The translations under genes and the position numbers were made by a program. DNA of 64,000 bases from Mycolicibacterium sp. YH-1 (GTDB lineage: Bacteria; Actinomycetota; Actinomycetes; Mycobacteriales; Mycobacteriaceae): contig NZ_CP092915.1 of NCBI RefSeq assembly GCF_022557175.1, positions 1 to 64,000 of the forward strand, read 5' to 3'. Position 1 is the first letter of the stretch; every line of letters starts with the position of its first letter. The notes under the pieces were generated by a model. It was given only the letters and a program-made list of their open reading frames with translations. It did not search any database and was not told the DNA's origin. This document shows, piece by piece, positions 1 through 12,010 of this stretch.

Positions 1-475
1 CCGGGCCGACGTGGACGAATCCGTCGGCGAGCTCGCCCGGCGGTCGCAGCGTCTCGAAGATGGGCATGACTCGAGCGACATCCTCATCGCTGCCGCCGAC
101 CATGAGGCCGTAACCCTCGGTCAGGCCCCAGATACCACCGGACACGCCGGCGTCGATGAAGCCAATCCCCTTGTCCGCCAAGAGTTTCGCGTGTGGCGCA
201 TCCTCGGTGTATCGGGAGTTTCCTCCGTCGATGACCAGGTCACCCTCACCCAGCTCATTGGCGAGCTCAACGATGGTGTCGTGTGTGACCTCACCGGAGG
301 GAACCATGACCCAGACCACGCGCGGGGCCTGCAGTGCACTGGCGAGACCAGCCAGCGTCGGGACGTCGGTGACTTCTGGGCGGGGGTCGTAGCCGACGAC
401 CTCATGTCCGCCCTCGCGCAGACGTTCCCGCATGTTGAAGCCCATTTTACCGAGGCCGACCAAGCCCAATTGCAT
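1..475 (-). CDS. gnd: 6-phosphogluconate dehydrogenase, N-terminal part (cut by window edge)
   Basis: The first 158 codons are present; the gene runs off the left edge. The product would oxidise and decarboxylate 6-phosphogluconate to ribulose 5-phosphate in the pentose phosphate pathway. The N-terminus has the nucleotide-binding loop GLGKMG (residues 8-13), then VPSGEVTHD, DGGNSRY and GVSGGIWG, all characteristic of the family. The ATG is preceded by AGGAG at good spacing. It lies 31 bp behind dnaN on the same strand; gnd between dnaN and recF is, from memory, the usual mycobacterial order, so recF would be expected beyond the edge. Confidence 0.9.
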   Translation of the reverse strand, partial: MQLGLVGLGKMGFNMRERLREGGHEVVGYDPRPEVTDVPTLAGLASALQAPRVVWVMVPSGEVTHDTIVELANELGEGDLVIDGGNSRYTEDAPHAKLLADKGIGFIDAGVSGGIWGLTEGYGLMVGGSDEDVARVMPIFETLRPPGELADGFVHVGP

Positions 476-506
476 GTGTGTGCTCTCCTGGCGTAGCTAG
501 GGCCGG

Positions 507-1703
507 TCAGCCCGGGAGCCGCACCGGCATCAACAGATAGACGTAGTCAGTGTTACCCGCGGGGTACGGCCCGGACGAATCGGCGTACCCATCGTCGTCA
601 CCGGTTGGCCGCAACACGGCGGGCCTGCTGGGGGTGGTGAACCCGAAGGTCACCTTCTCCGAGTGCAGCGAGGCCAGTCCATCGGTGAGGTAGGTCGGGT
701 TGAACGCGATGGTCAGAGGCTCACCGAAGAACTCGACCGGCAGATCCTCCTCGGCCCGACCGACGTCGTCGGCGCCGGCGGAGAGCCGCAGGACATCGGA
801 GTCGAACTCCATCCGCACCTGGGCGCCACGATCGGCGACCAGTGCGACGCGTTTGATCGCCTCGGTGAGCTCGGCAACCGCGATGGTGGCCACGGCGGTG
901 TGCTCGGAGGGCAGCAGCTGGCGGAACTTCGGGAACTCCGCGTCCAGCAGACGACTGGTGGTCTGCTTTCCCGCGCTGCGAATGCCCAACAGGCCGTCTT
1001 GACCGACGGAGGCTCCCGATCCCAGCGACAACTGGACATCAGATCCCGAGCTGCTGGCCTTGGCCGCCTCGGACAGGGTCTTGGCGGGTACCAGCACCGC
1101 GGCCTCGATATCAGCCGATGCGGTTGACCAGTTGAGCTCGCGAACTGCCAGACGGAAACGGTCGGTGGCGGCCATGACGACCTTCTCGCCCGAGATCTCG
1201 ACGCGGATGCCGGTGAGCATCGGCAACGTGTCATCACGACCCGCGGCGACCGCGACCTGGCCGATGGCCTGGGCGAAGAGATCTGAGGACACCACCCCGG
1301 TCTCCTCGGGGAGCGCCGGCAGCGCCGGGTAGTCCTCGACGGCCATCGTGGGAAGCGAGAATCGTGCGCTTCCGCAGCTCAACGACACGCGCGTGCCCTC
1401 GACGGTGACATCCACCGGCTTGGCCGGGAGGGCCTTGGTGATGTCAGACAACAACCGTCCGGAGACGAGAACGCTTCCCGGAGAAGCGATTTCGGCTGCA
1501 ACGCGGACTTCCGCGGACACCTCGTAGTCGTAGCCGGAGATCGTGAGCCCATCATCGGAGCCGGTCAACAGCACGCCGGAGAGAACGGGGACGGTTGGTC
1601 TGGTCGGCAGGATGCGTGCGACCCACGCCACTGCTTCGGCGAAGTCCTCGCGAACCAGGCGAACCTTCAGATCGGTGAGGCCGGCAGTCGTCGCCGCGTC
1701 CAT
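507..1703 (-). CDS. dnaN: DNA polymerase III subunit beta (sliding clamp)
   Basis: The 398-residue product is the ring-shaped clamp that tethers replicative polymerase to DNA. It aligns from memory along its whole length with mycobacterial DnaN, from [27 protein letters not shown] near the start (shown as separate recognisable blocks) to the C-terminal [10 protein letters not shown] that forms part of the clamp's partner-binding pocket. I chose the ATG at 1703 because GAAGGGA sits six bases upstream. The open frame continues 11 codons further to another ATG at 1736, but that adds residues not found in relatives. It follows oriC and dnaA on the same strand. Confidence 0.97.
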   Translation of the reverse strand: MDAATTAGLTDLKVRLVREDFAEAVAWVARILPTRPTVPVLSGVLLTGSDDGLTISGYDYEVSAEVRVAAEIASPGSVLVSGRLLSDITKALPAKPVDVTVEGTRVSLSCGSARFSLPTMAVEDYPALPALPEETGVVSSDLFAQAIGQVAVAAGRDDTLPMLTGIRVEISGEKVVMAATDRFRLAVRELNWSTASADIEAAVLVPAKTLSEAAKASSSGSDVQLSLGSGASVGQDGLLGIRSAGKQTTSRLLDAEFPKFRQLLPSEHTAVATIAVAELTEAIKRVALVADRGAQVRMEFDSDVLRLSAGADDVGRAEEDLPVEFFGEPLTIAFNPTYLTDGLASLHSEKVTFGFTTPSRPAVLRPTGDDDGYADSSGPYPAGNTDYVYLLMPVRLPG

Positions 1704-2347
1704 AGCGTCCCTTCGAAGAAAAATCTCATACAACAAGCGCTAAGCAGCGGTTTTGCGACGCTTGCGCGATCAGCAGTGACGCTGCGGTATGACGACCGTA
1801 CCTGTCATCGAATAACAACCGTAGATCCTCGCGCCGCATCTTGAAAGCTAATCGATCGGAGTGAGCGCTCGTCGCGTGAGCCGTGGCGGATGCCTCGGAT
1901 CGATGTTTCCCCAAGCCCCTACTTTTAAATGAAATCTATCTAGATATATGAGTAACAGTAATAGGGCCTGTGGAACCTGTGGATGGAGCCATCGGAGTGC
2001 AGGTGGACACCGGTCACTGCTCGTGGGTGAGCTGTGGACGACACGCCGGACGAATTTCGGCCCATGTGTATGGGCTGCGTGTCGTGCTGGAACTGGGGGA
2101 CTCGTGGATGGCGACTCCAAGGTTGTACACAGCTGTGTCCACGAGGTCTGTGTGTGACAGAGGATACGTCCGGGGCAGAAGTTTCTTTGAGATTAGTTCT
2201 GCCGATCGGCCCACAGACGCCCCAACGAGACGAATTCCGGTGTGCGCGGGCGAGATCGGTGGCGCGAACGGGACGTCATTCTGCGGCGAATGGCGCGCGA
2301 AAGACAGCGCGCGAACACGGCGCGCGGAATAGAGGTGAGGGGACGGG
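1704..2347. other. oriC: Putative replication origin oriC (dnaA-dnaN spacer)
   Basis: This 644-bp spacer between dnaA and dnaN holds no convincing gene. It has an AT-rich stretch at 1919-1964 in otherwise GC-rich DNA, a candidate unwinding element. Next to it are DnaA-box-like 9-mers: TGTGGATGG at 1978, GGTGGACAC at 2002, TGTGGACGA at 2033, CGTGGATGG at 2103, TTGTACACA at 2123 and GTGTCCACG at 2135. Most are one or two bases from TTGTCCACA or its complement. The location matches the mapped origin of mycobacteria. Individual boxes are degenerate, so assignment rests on clustering and position. Confidence 0.85.
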
Positions 2348-3832
2348 TCAGCGCTTGGAGCGCTGCCGGATCCTGGTGGTGAGCTCGGTGACGTGATCGA
2401 AGATCTCACGTCGCTCGGCCATCTCACCGCGGATCTTCTTCTCGGCGTACATCACCGTGGTGTGATCGCGGCCGAAGGCCTGCCCGATCTTGGGCAGGGA
2501 CAGGTCGGTGAGCTCGCGGCACAGATACATCGCGATCTGGCGTGACTGGGCCAGTGAGCGGGTCTTACCGGGCCCCCGAAGCTCCTCGACCGCGGTCTCG
2601 AAGTAGTCCGCGGTGACCGCCATGATCGTGGCGGTGCTGATCTGCATGGTGCTGGAGTCGGAGATGAGGTCACGCAGGACTATCTCGGCGAGCGACTTGC
2701 TGATCGGGGTCTTGTTGAGCGAGGCGAACGCGGTGACGCGGATAAGCGCCCCCTCGAGCTCGCGGATATTGCGTTCGATGCTGCTGGCGATCAGTTCCAT
2801 GACATCGCCGGGCACGTCGAGGCGGTCCATCTGCGCCTTCTTGCGCAAGATGGCGATACGGGTCTCGAGCTCAGGCGGCTGAACATCGGTGATCAGGCCC
2901 CACTCGAAGCGGGTCCGGAGACGGTCTTCCAGCGTCGCCAGCTGCTTCGGCGGCCGATCGGAGGAGATGACGATCTGCTTGTTCGCGTTGTGCAGCGTGT
3001 TGAACGTGTGGAAGAACTCCTCCTGGATGCCTTCCTTACCCTCAATGAACTGAATGTCGTCGACGAGCAGGACGTCGATATCGCGGTAGCTGCGCTTGAA
3101 CGACGCCTTGCGGTCGTCGCGGAGCGAGTTGATGAAGTCGTTGGTGAATTCCTCGGTGGACACGTACTTGACGCGCATACCGGGGAACAGCCGCTGGGCG
3201 TAGTTACCGGCGGCGTGCAGCAGGTGGGTCTTGCCGAGGCCGGACTCACCCCAGATGAAGAGCGGGTTGTAGGCGCGGGCAGGCGCCTCGGCGATGGCGA
3301 GGGTGGCCGCGTGGGCGAACCGGTTCGACGCCCCGATGACGAAGGTCTCGAAGGTGTAGCGGCGGTTGAGGCTGACATCCGGCGTCTCGCCCCTGGGCGG
3401 CCGGTTGGTGAAGTAACTCGGCCACGTGGCCTCGGCGCTGGCGAGCGCCTCCTGATCGTCATCGACTTCGTCGGCTTCGGGCAGGGGGGCCGGGACGCGA
3501 TCGTCGTGTTGATCGGTCTCGGGTCCTGGATCGGCGATCCGCACCCCCAGTTCGACGCGCTGACCGAGACGCCGGCTGAGGCTTGTCACGATGTGCTCGC
3601 GGAGGTGTCGCTCGATCTCGTTCTGGACGAACGGGGTCGGAACCGACAACAGGGCAAATCCCTCGGTGATGACCAGGGGCTTGACCAATTTCAACCACGC
3701 CCTTTGCTGGGGCGTGAGGGCAGGTAGTGCGCCGACACCGTTGTCGGTGTCGCGGCCTGTGCCGCCTCCGTTGAGCTCGGTGACGACGTCATTCCAGATG
3801 GCGACGAAGGGAGGATCGGGGTCCGTCGTCAA
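2348..3832 (-). CDS. dnaA: Chromosomal replication initiator DnaA
   Basis: DnaA is the AAA+ initiator that binds DnaA boxes and opens oriC. The protein has the short domain I ([12 protein letters not shown]), a variable acidic linker, the ATPase core with Walker [10 protein letters not shown] and Walker B LLVDDIQF, and the domain IV helix-turn-helix with the DnaA-box signature GRDHTTV near the C-terminus. The best start is TTG at 3832: AGGAGG lies nine bases upstream and M. tuberculosis dnaA also starts with TTG. A GTG two codons upstream (3838) is possible but sits only three bases from AGGAGG. With the TTG start the length is 494 residues. Confidence 0.95.
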   Translation of the reverse strand: MTTDPDPPFVAIWNDVVTELNGGGTGRDTDNGVGALPALTPQQRAWLKLVKPLVITEGFALLSVPTPFVQNEIERHLREHIVTSLSRRLGQRVELGVRIADPGPETDQHDDRVPAPLPEADEVDDDQEALASAEATWPSYFTNRPPRGETPDVSLNRRYTFETFVIGASNRFAHAATLAIAEAPARAYNPLFIWGESGLGKTHLLHAAGNYAQRLFPGMRVKYVSTEEFTNDFINSLRDDRKASFKRSYRDIDVLLVDDIQFIEGKEGIQEEFFHTFNTLHNANKQIVISSDRPPKQLATLEDRLRTRFEWGLITDVQPPELETRIAILRKKAQMDRLDVPGDVMELIASSIERNIRELEGALIRVTAFASLNKTPISKSLAEIVLRDLISDSSTMQISTATIMAVTADYFETAVEELRGPGKTRSLAQSRQIAMYLCRELTDLSLPKIGQAFGRDHTTVMYAEKKIRGEMAERREIFDHVTELTTRIRQRSKR

Positions 3833-4366
3833 AGACACGCACCTCCTCGAGGCCCGTCAGCTGAGACGGAAGAATATATCGAAACGAAAACTGTCCACAT
3901 AGTTATCCACAGGCTGTGGATAGTGGACAGCCGTCATCGTGCTGATGTCTATTCATGGGGACGGTCTGGTCCCGGAGCTCGTCACAGTTGTCGACGTCTG
4001 TGGGCTCGCAGGTGATGACCATCCTCGGTTGTTGTCGATCGCCGTTAAGTCTGAACCGGCACTGCCAGAAGTTAACAGGTTTCAGGACGGGTGGCCAACC
4101 GTTCTGCAACATTTATCGGGGCTTCCTGTGCACGTCTTGGGCAGGGTGAAGCAGGGGTGAAGAATGTGACGAATGTGGTGTCCGCCGAGTCCGGGTAGAG
4201 CGGTTTGACCTAGGGATATCTCGTCAGTACCCTCGAACAGTCGCCCGAACGTGGCGACACGGCTGCGACCCGGAGTTTCGGGCTTACGCGCCGGGGCTCG
4301 CAAGCGGCTCGGATCATCACACTCACGTGATGGTGTGTGCCGCCACACGAACGAGGAGTAACAGCC
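3833..4366. other. Divergent dnaA/rpmH promoter region
   Basis: This 534-bp spacer separates divergent dnaA (left) and rpmH (right) and contains no gene I can support. Its dnaA-proximal end has a possible dnaA -10 element (TATATT read on the minus strand, 3873-3878) and the DnaA-box group listed separately. The remainder presumably carries the rpmH-rnpA promoters and leader; I see no clear consensus promoter or strong hairpin there. Confidence 0.6.
3891..3930. promoter_or_regulatory. Phased DnaA boxes in the dnaA promoter
   Basis: CTGTCCACA (3891-3899), TTATCCACA (3903-3911, the perfect classical box) and TGTGGATAG (3915-3923, opposite orientation) start exactly 12 bp apart. A fourth, AGTGGACAG (3922-3930), overlaps the third. 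They lie just upstream of a possible dnaA -10 sequence, about where a -35 element would be, so binding of DnaA could repress its own transcription. That autoregulation is inferred from position; the boxes are directly visible. Confidence 0.75.
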
Positions 4367-4510
4367 GTGGCCAAGGGCAAGCGGACTTTCCAGCCCAACA
4401 ACCGCCGTCGTGCGCGCGTGCACGGCTTCCGGCTCCGTATGCGGACCCGTGCGGGTCGCGCCATCGTGTCCGCGCGGCGCAGCAAGGGCCGTCGCTCTCT
4501 CACTGCGTGA
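4367..4510 (+). CDS. rpmH: 50S ribosomal protein L34
   Basis: A 47-residue, very basic ribosomal protein of the large subunit. It reads [15 protein letters not shown], then HGFRLRMRT and ends KGRRSLTA, the standard L34 sequence with the mycobacterial length. The start is GTG with GAGGAG eight bases upstream (4353-4358). It heads the conserved rpmH-rnpA-yidD-yidC-khpB-rsmG series and is transcribed away from dnaA. Confidence 0.97.
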   Translation: MAKGKRTFQPNNRRRARVHGFRLRMRTRAGRAIVSARRSKGRRSLTA

Positions 4511-4531
4511 TTAGCCGCAGGGTCTAGCGCA

Positions 4532-4906
4532 GTGCTTCCGGCCCAGTACCGGATGACACGGTCGACGGATTTTGGGCTGACGGTCAACCGAGGTGTGCGG
4601 GCCGTCCAGCCCGACTTGGTCGTGCACTCTCTGCGTTCTGCTGTTGTCGACGAGGTCGGCGCCCCCCAGATTGCACCCAAGATCGGTCTGGTGGTGTCGA
4701 AGTCAGTGGGGAACGCCGTCGTCCGCCACCGGGTAGCCCGTCGGCTGCGTGGTGTGGCGCGCGGTGTCATCGAAGATCTTGAGCCCGGGGACCGGTTGGT
4801 CATCCGGGCATTGCCGGGTAGTCGCGATGCGATCTCGGCACGTCTGGATCAACAACTCCGAGCGGCACTGCGCAAGGCGCGGTTGGAGCCCGGGGTCCGT
4901 CGATGA
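4532..4906 (+). CDS. rnpA: Ribonuclease P protein component
   Basis: The 124-residue basic protein cofactor of RNase P, which matures tRNA 5' ends together with a catalytic RNA encoded elsewhere. Recognisable features are the N-terminal [14 protein letters not shown], the central [21 protein letters not shown] carrying the family RNA-binding signature (shown here as the KIGLVVSK and [11 protein letters not shown] blocks), and [12 protein letters not shown]. It starts with GTG 21 bp after rpmH. Its last bases overlap the start of yidD as ATGA, indicating coupled translation. Confidence 0.95.
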   Translation: MLPAQYRMTRSTDFGLTVNRGVRAVQPDLVVHSLRSAVVDEVGAPQIAPKIGLVVSKSVGNAVVRHRVARRLRGVARGVIEDLEPGDRLVIRALPGSRDAISARLDQQLRAALRKARLEPGVRR

Positions 4907-5211
4907 ACAGATCGAGCAGGCGCTGGTCACCGTCTAGGGGGCTGGCTCGCGCCGCGATCTACCTGATCGACATCTATCGCAACATGATCTCTCCGTTCCG
5001 TCCGCCGGCCTGTCGCTTCACCCCGACCTGTAGCCAGTACGCGGTCGATGCGCTGCGTGAGCACGGGTTCGCCCGTGGAGCGTGGCTGGCGGTGGTGCGG
5101 CTCGCGAAGTGCGGGCCGTGGCATCGCGGAGGATGGGACCCGATACCAGAACCGCGGCACCACCACCATGCGGATGCGGCCGCGACGTTGAGGAGCGATT
5201 CACTTGTTTAA
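4903..5211 (+). CDS. yidD: Membrane protein insertion efficiency factor YidD
   Basis: A 102-residue member of the YidD family, a small membrane-associated protein that helps YidC-mediated membrane insertion. The core [26 protein letters not shown] (seen as [10 protein letters not shown] and PTCSQYA) and [12 protein letters not shown] are diagnostic. The ATG overlaps the rnpA stop (ATGA) and the end overlaps the yidC start by eight bases. The C-terminal tail is His- and Ala-rich, with no clear function. Confidence 0.92.
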   Translation: MNRSSRRWSPSRGLARAAIYLIDIYRNMISPFRPPACRFTPTCSQYAVDALREHGFARGAWLAVVRLAKCGPWHRGGWDPIPEPRHHHHADAAATLRSDSLV

Positions 5212-6361
5212 CTGGGCGAGCCTGGACTACATCTACTATCCGGTCTCGGCGATCATGTGGGTCTGGTACAAGATCTTCGGTTTCCTGCTCGGGCCCTCGA
5301 ACTTCTTCGCATGGGCGCTGTCGGTGATGTTCCTCGTTTTCACATTGCGCGCCATCCTGTACAAGCCGTTCGTTCGCCAGATCGAGACCACGCGGCAGAT
5401 GCAGGAGCTGCAACCTCAGATCAAGGCACTGCAGAAGAAGTACGGCAAGGATCGCCAGCGCATGGCGTTGGAGATGCAGAAGCTGCAGAAGGACCACGGG
5501 TTCAACCCCATCCTCGGCTGCCTTCCGATGCTCGCTCAGGTGCCAGTGTTCCTCGGCTTGTTCCATGTGCTGCGGTCGTTCAACCGGACACAGGGTGGCT
5601 TCGGCCAGATCCAGTTGACGGTCGAGCAGAACCGGGCGACCGGCAACTACTTCTTCAACGCGACCGACGTCGGCCACTTCCTGGACGCGAACCTCTTCGG
5701 CGCACCGCTCGGTGCGACCATGATTCAGACGAGCGGTCTGGACGCGTTCCTCGAGTTTGACCGCATGGCCGTCATCCTGGTGGGCCTGCCGCTGATGGTC
5801 CTCGCGGGTATCGCCACCTACTTCAACAGCCGGGCGTCAGTGGCGCGGCAGAGTCCGGAAGCGGCCGCGAATCCGCAGACCGCGATGATGAACAAGCTGG
5901 CGCTGTACGTGTTCCCACTCGGTGTGGTCGTCGGCGGACCGTTCTTGCCGCTCGCCGTGATCCTCTACTGGGTGGCCAACAACATCTGGACGTTCGGCCA
6001 GCAGCACTACGTGTTCGGCAAGATCGAGAAGCGCGAGGAAGCCGCCAAGCTCGAGGCGCTGGAACGCCGCGCCGCCAACGCGCCGGCACCGGGAGTCAAG
6101 CCCAAGCGCTCGAACAAGCCGAGTCCCGGTGCCAAGCCTGTGGCCGGTGCCAAGCCCGCGGCCAAGCAGGCGGACGTGGAGAAGGCATCGACGGCTGAGT
6201 TGACGGAGTCCGCGGGGGAAGAGGTCGCGGCACTCGACGACACGACACCGGACGCGTCGAAGGGGACGGCGGCCCCGCCACCGGCGAAGGGTTCGCGCCC
6301 CGGCGCAGCCAAGGCGACGCCGCGCCGGAATACCAACGGTCCGCGCAAGCGGAAGTCTTAG
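5204..6361 (+). CDS. yidC: Membrane protein insertase YidC
   Basis: A 385-residue Oxa1/YidC-family insertase that places proteins into the cytoplasmic membrane. It begins with a membrane segment ([16 protein letters not shown]), has the cytoplasmic loop with [12 protein letters not shown], and the conserved segment [19 protein letters not shown], then further membrane helices around residues 180-280. The last 110 residues are a Lys/Ala/Pro-rich cytoplasmic tail. The start is TTG with GAGGAG eight bases upstream, inside the end of yidD. Actinobacterial YidC lacks the large periplasmic domain of enterobacteria, as here. Confidence 0.95.
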   Translation: MFNWASLDYIYYPVSAIMWVWYKIFGFLLGPSNFFAWALSVMFLVFTLRAILYKPFVRQIETTRQMQELQPQIKALQKKYGKDRQRMALEMQKLQKDHGFNPILGCLPMLAQVPVFLGLFHVLRSFNRTQGGFGQIQLTVEQNRATGNYFFNATDVGHFLDANLFGAPLGATMIQTSGLDAFLEFDRMAVILVGLPLMVLAGIATYFNSRASVARQSPEAAANPQTAMMNKLALYVFPLGVVVGGPFLPLAVILYWVANNIWTFGQQHYVFGKIEKREEAAKLEALERRAANAPAPGVKPKRSNKPSPGAKPVAGAKPAAKQADVEKASTAELTESAGEEVAALDDTTPDASKGTAAPPPAKGSRPGAAKATPRRNTNGPRKRKS

Positions 6362-6372
6362 CCGGATCCGAA

Positions 6373-6390
6373 GGCGGGGATCACCCCGCC
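6373..6390 (+). other. Stem-loop between yidC and khpB
   Basis: GGCGGGG (6373-6379), a four-base loop and CCCCGCC (6384-6390) form a perfect 7-bp hairpin just after the yidC stop. No T-run follows, and the genes continue in the same direction 30 bp later. It could be a processing or partial termination site rather than an operon end. Confidence 0.35.
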
Positions 6391-6419
6391 ATTGCACCGG
6401 TGAACGAGGAAGGACGAAC

Positions 6420-8726
<2,307 letters not shown>

Positions 8727-8742
8727 TCACGGGGGTACGGCG

Positions 8743-9729
8743 ATGACTCAGCCGCGCAAGAGAACCGGTCTCGGCCGCGGACTGGCCTCGTTGATTCCGA
8801 CTGGCCCCGCCGACGGAGGCGGTGACGGTGACGGCTTCGGCCACCGGATGGGCGACGCCGCGGCCGATGTGGTCCTGGGCGGAGCTCCCGTGCCCGCGGA
8901 GCCTTCCCCGGTGGGTGCCGTCTACCGGGAGATCGACCCGACGGCGATCGAACCGAACCCCCGGCAGCCGCGCACCGTCTTCGACGGTGAGGCGCTCGCC
9001 GAACTGGTGCATTCCATCCGTGAGTTCGGCCTCATGCAGCCCATCGTCGTGCGGCCCGTGGAATCGGCGCCGGGTGGACCGCGGTACCAGCTCGTCATGG
9101 GGGAGCGGAGGTGGCGCGCGGCGCAGGAGGCCGGCCTCGACACGATCCCCGCGATCGTCCGTGAGACCGCGGATGACAGCATGCTGCGCGACGCGCTGCT
9201 CGAGAACATCCATCGCGCGCAGCTGAATCCGTTGGAAGAGGCGGCGGCCTATCAGCAGCTGCTCGACGAGTTCGGTGTCACCCACGAGGAACTGGCGGCC
9301 CGGATCGGGCGGTCACGTCCGGTGATCACGAACATGATCCGGTTGATGCGGCTTCCAGTGGCGGTACAGCGTCGGGTGGCGGCGGGTGTGTTGTCGGCGG
9401 GACATGCGCGGGCAGTGCTATCCCTCGAAGGGGGACCGGAGAAGCAGGAAGAGCTCGCGGCCCGGATCGTGGCGGAGGGGCTGTCGGTCCGCGCCACGGA
9501 GGAATACGTCACGCTGGCCAACCGCGAGCAGGAACCCACGCCGTCGGCGCCGCGTCGCAAGCCGATCCAGATGCCCGGCCTCCAGGACGTTGCTGAGAAG
9601 CTGTCCTCGGCGTTCGACACCCGCGTCACCGTGAGCCTCGGCAAACGGAAGGGCAAGATCGTGGTCGAGTTCGGCTCGGTCGACGACCTTCAGCGAATTG
9701 TGGACCTGATGAACGCTGCGAAGCCATGA
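8743..9729 (+). CDS. parB: Chromosome partitioning protein ParB
   Basis: A 328-residue ParB, the CTP-dependent DNA clamp that loads at parS. The N-terminus [11 protein letters not shown] is the usual ParA-stimulating segment. The nucleotide-binding region has QPIVVRP and GERRWRAA, followed by [19 protein letters not shown] and the helix-turn-helix [18 protein letters not shown] segment (here [18 protein letters not shown]). The C-terminal dimerisation part ends near [11 protein letters not shown]. The start at 8743 puts the GLGRGLA motif at the expected place. It is co-transcribed with parA. Confidence 0.95.
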   Translation: MTQPRKRTGLGRGLASLIPTGPADGGGDGDGFGHRMGDAAADVVLGGAPVPAEPSPVGAVYREIDPTAIEPNPRQPRTVFDGEALAELVHSIREFGLMQPIVVRPVESAPGGPRYQLVMGERRWRAAQEAGLDTIPAIVRETADDSMLRDALLENIHRAQLNPLEEAAAYQQLLDEFGVTHEELAARIGRSRPVITNMIRLMRLPVAVQRRVAAGVLSAGHARAVLSLEGGPEKQEELAARIVAEGLSVRATEEYVTLANREQEPTPSAPRRKPIQMPGLQDVAEKLSSAFDTRVTVSLGKRKGKIVVEFGSVDDLQRIVDLMNAAKP

Positions 9730-9811
9730 CCTACCACACGGCGTAATTACGTCACTGTGACACACGACCGGGTTGAGTCGGCGCTCACACACCTCGCAGG
9801 GAGGAATTACG

Positions 9812-9943
9812 TTGTCCGCCAGCCACATTCGGTTCTCGACCGCACTGGCCGTGCGGTTGGAGGACCACGCGCGGCCGACGGCGTCGCTGTCTCCTATTCT
9901 GGATGGACAGCCTTGCCCGTTTTCTGAAACCTGGGGGGTCTAG
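9812..9943 (+). CDS. Possible 43-residue leader peptide or small protein
   Basis: An open frame of 43 codons starts with TTG 9812, preceded by GGAGGAAT at ideal spacing (9800-9807). It ends in TAG whose last base is the first base of the GTG start of the next gene (TAGTG), so translation of the two would be coupled. The peptide begins MSASHIRFSTALAVRLEDH and is not recognised. There is no signal peptide or membrane segment. Support comes only from the ribosome-binding site and the stop-start overlap, so it may be a regulatory leader rather than a stable protein. Confidence 0.4.
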   Translation: MSASHIRFSTALAVRLEDHARPTASLSPILDGQPCPFSETWGV

Positions 9944-10692
9944 TGTCCGCCCGCATCACGCCGCTTCGGCTCGAAGCCTTCGAGCAGTTGCCCAAGCACG
10001 CGCGGCGGTGTGTCTTCTGGGAAGTCGACCCCTCAACTCTCGGAGGCGACGATCATCTCGCCGATCCCGAGTTCGAGAAGGAGGCGTGGCTGTCCATGGT
10101 CATGCTCGAGTGGGGCTCATGCGGGCAGATGGCCCTGTCATGCGAACCCGACGACGAGGGATTCGGCGGCCCCGTTGATGACGTCGAGGCACCCTGCCTC
10201 GGATATGCGTTCTATGCGCCGCCCCGCGCGGTACCCCGCGCCAGGCTGTTCCCGTCCGGACCGGTGAGCGCCGACGCGGTTCTGCTCACCTCGATGGGGG
10301 TCGAGGCGGGCGCTGACATCGGCGGGCTGTCGGGCGGTCTCGTCACCGCGGTGGTGGGGGACCTGGTCCGCCGCGGCGTTCGCGCGCTGGAGGCATTCGG
10401 CCGGACTGCGGAAGCAGCCGAGCTTGTCGATCCAGAAATGGTCACGCCGGAATTGCGACTCGCGGTCGAGGCGCTCGGGGACTGCTCGGCGGATCAGTGC
10501 ATTCTTGAGGCCGACTTCTTGACCGATGTCGGTTTCGTCGTCGTCTCACCGCACCGGTACTTCCCGCGGCTACGTCTCGAACTCGAGCAGGGGCTGGGAT
10601 GGAAGGCCGACGTCGAGGCGGCACTTGAGAGGCTCTTCGAGAGTGCACAACTCAGCCAACCGGTGGGCGCCGGTGCGGGTTCCTACCGCTGA
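9943..10692 (+). CDS. Conserved protein of unknown function downstream of parB
   Basis: A 249-residue acidic protein at the position of Rv3916c of M. tuberculosis. It carries HARRCVFWEVDP near the N-terminus, CLGYAFYAPP in the middle and DFLTDVGFVVVSPH(R)YFPRLRLEL towards the end (two separate blocks). The segments resemble part of an acetyltransferase-like fold, but I see no convincing acetyl-CoA loop. No signal peptide or membrane helix is present. The GTG start fits an overlap with the possible leader peptide. It converges on cwlM, with two bases between stop codons. Confidence 0.75.
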   Translation: MSARITPLRLEAFEQLPKHARRCVFWEVDPSTLGGDDHLADPEFEKEAWLSMVMLEWGSCGQMALSCEPDDEGFGGPVDDVEAPCLGYAFYAPPRAVPRARLFPSGPVSADAVLLTSMGVEAGADIGGLSGGLVTAVVGDLVRRGVRALEAFGRTAEAAELVDPEMVTPELRLAVEALGDCSADQCILEADFLTDVGFVVVSPHRYFPRLRLELEQGLGWKADVEAALERLFESAQLSQPVGAGAGSYR

Positions 10693-10694
10693 GA

Positions 10695-11882
10695 TCAGCC
10701 CTTGGCTGCTTGCTCGACCGACATCTCGTGCGCGAGAAGCTCTGCGAACGTGAAGGTTCCGGTCGGGCGGTCGTTCTTACCGAGAAGGTACAGCCGCTTC
10801 ACGGCCGCCAGAATGCCCTCGGCGATGCTGTCGCGGGTCGCCGGCGATACCAGCAGGTCGCGATCATGCGGATTGCTCACGTAGCCGATGTCGACCTGAA
10901 CCGTGGGCATCCGGGTGAGGCGCAGCAGATCCCACGTCCGGCCGTGCGTGCGGCAGTCGCGTAATCCGGATCGCGCCACCACTTCTCGCTGAATGAAGTC
11001 GGCCAGATTGCGCCCGATCGTGGACACCGACCCGTGCGCATTACCGAAGTAGAAGGATGCGACACCGTTGGCGGCCGGGCCCTCGACCGCAGCGCACCGC
11101 AGGCTGATCATGAGGTCGGCGCCGACGGTGTTGGCCGTCTCGGCGCGCTCGGCGTCGAGAGGACTGTGTCCGACCGGGCGGGACAGGAAGGTATCCATCC
11201 CGATCGCCGTCATCCGACCCTCGAGTCGACTTGCCAAGTCCCACAGGATGTCTGCCTCGCTGATAGGGCCACCGGGCCCATTCGCGATCAATCCGGTGTC
11301 GCTGCCGCCGCGGCCCGGATCGATGATGACCCGCTTTCCCGACAGACGCGGGCCGGAGCGGCGGACCAGCTCCTCCTCGCGGATGGCATGCGGTGAGCCA
11401 CCGGTGACCCGGGAGCCCAGAAAGTACAACGAGCGGAGCGTCTCTGGCCCACAGATGCCGTCGGGGTACAGACCGTACTCGCGCTGATAGGACATCAGGC
11501 TGTTGTGGGTCTGCAGACCGAAGTGCCCGTCGACAAGATTGATGTAGAAGCCGAGATCCTGAAGTCGAGCCTGAAGTGTCGCAACGTCATCGCCGTACAT
11601 CGGCGCGCCGAACTGATGCGCCAGAGTGCGGGCACCGAGGCGGTACGAGGCCTCTTTGAGCGCACGGTAGGTCGCCTCGCCGACGATCCCGTCGACGAGG
11701 AGGCCGCGATGCTGCTGAAATGCGCGCACCGCGTGGTCCAGAACGTCGTCGAACACGTCGAGCGCGACATGCTTTCCGGTGGTCAGATCCGCATCGGGGC
11801 TGTCGACCAGCCCCAGCGCGCCGAGGGCCGCGCGGATCTCGGTGACCGCGCCTCCCCGGTCACCGCGGCGCAGACTCGACAT
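10695..11882 (-). CDS. cwlM: CwlM, peptidoglycan synthesis regulator (amidase fold)
   Basis: A 395-residue protein with two N-terminal peptidoglycan-binding-like domains (about residues 5-65 and 85-150; AVRAFQQHRGLLVDGIVG and THNSLMSYQREYGL blocks) and an N-acetylmuramoyl-L-alanine amidase (Amidase_3) domain from about 175. There is no signal peptide. The zinc-ligand motif, normally PGHGG, is PGRGG here, so the enzyme is probably catalytically impaired. In mycobacteria CwlM is a PknB substrate that activates MurA; the Thr-rich C-terminal RPTGTFTF resembles the phosphorylated tail. The regulatory role is taken from studied homologues. Confidence 0.92.
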   Translation of the reverse strand: MSSLRRGDRGGAVTEIRAALGALGLVDSPDADLTTGKHVALDVFDDVLDHAVRAFQQHRGLLVDGIVGEATYRALKEASYRLGARTLAHQFGAPMYGDDVATLQARLQDLGFYINLVDGHFGLQTHNSLMSYQREYGLYPDGICGPETLRSLYFLGSRVTGGSPHAIREEELVRRSGPRLSGKRVIIDPGRGGSDTGLIANGPGGPISEADILWDLASRLEGRMTAIGMDTFLSRPVGHSPLDAERAETANTVGADLMISLRCAAVEGPAANGVASFYFGNAHGSVSTIGRNLADFIQREVVARSGLRDCRTHGRTWDLLRLTRMPTVQVDIGYVSNPHDRDLLVSPATRDSIAEGILAAVKRLYLLGKNDRPTGTFTFAELLAHEMSVEQAAKG

Positions 11883-12010
11883 ACCAGGCCTTTCGGGTCA
11901 CGGACGGCGTACACCCCGCCGACGAATTCAGACAGGCTAGACAGCATTGTCGCAGACCGTCGCGAAAATTCGGAAACCCAGAGGACGCCCGTGGTGCCGC
12001 GGACAGGGCG

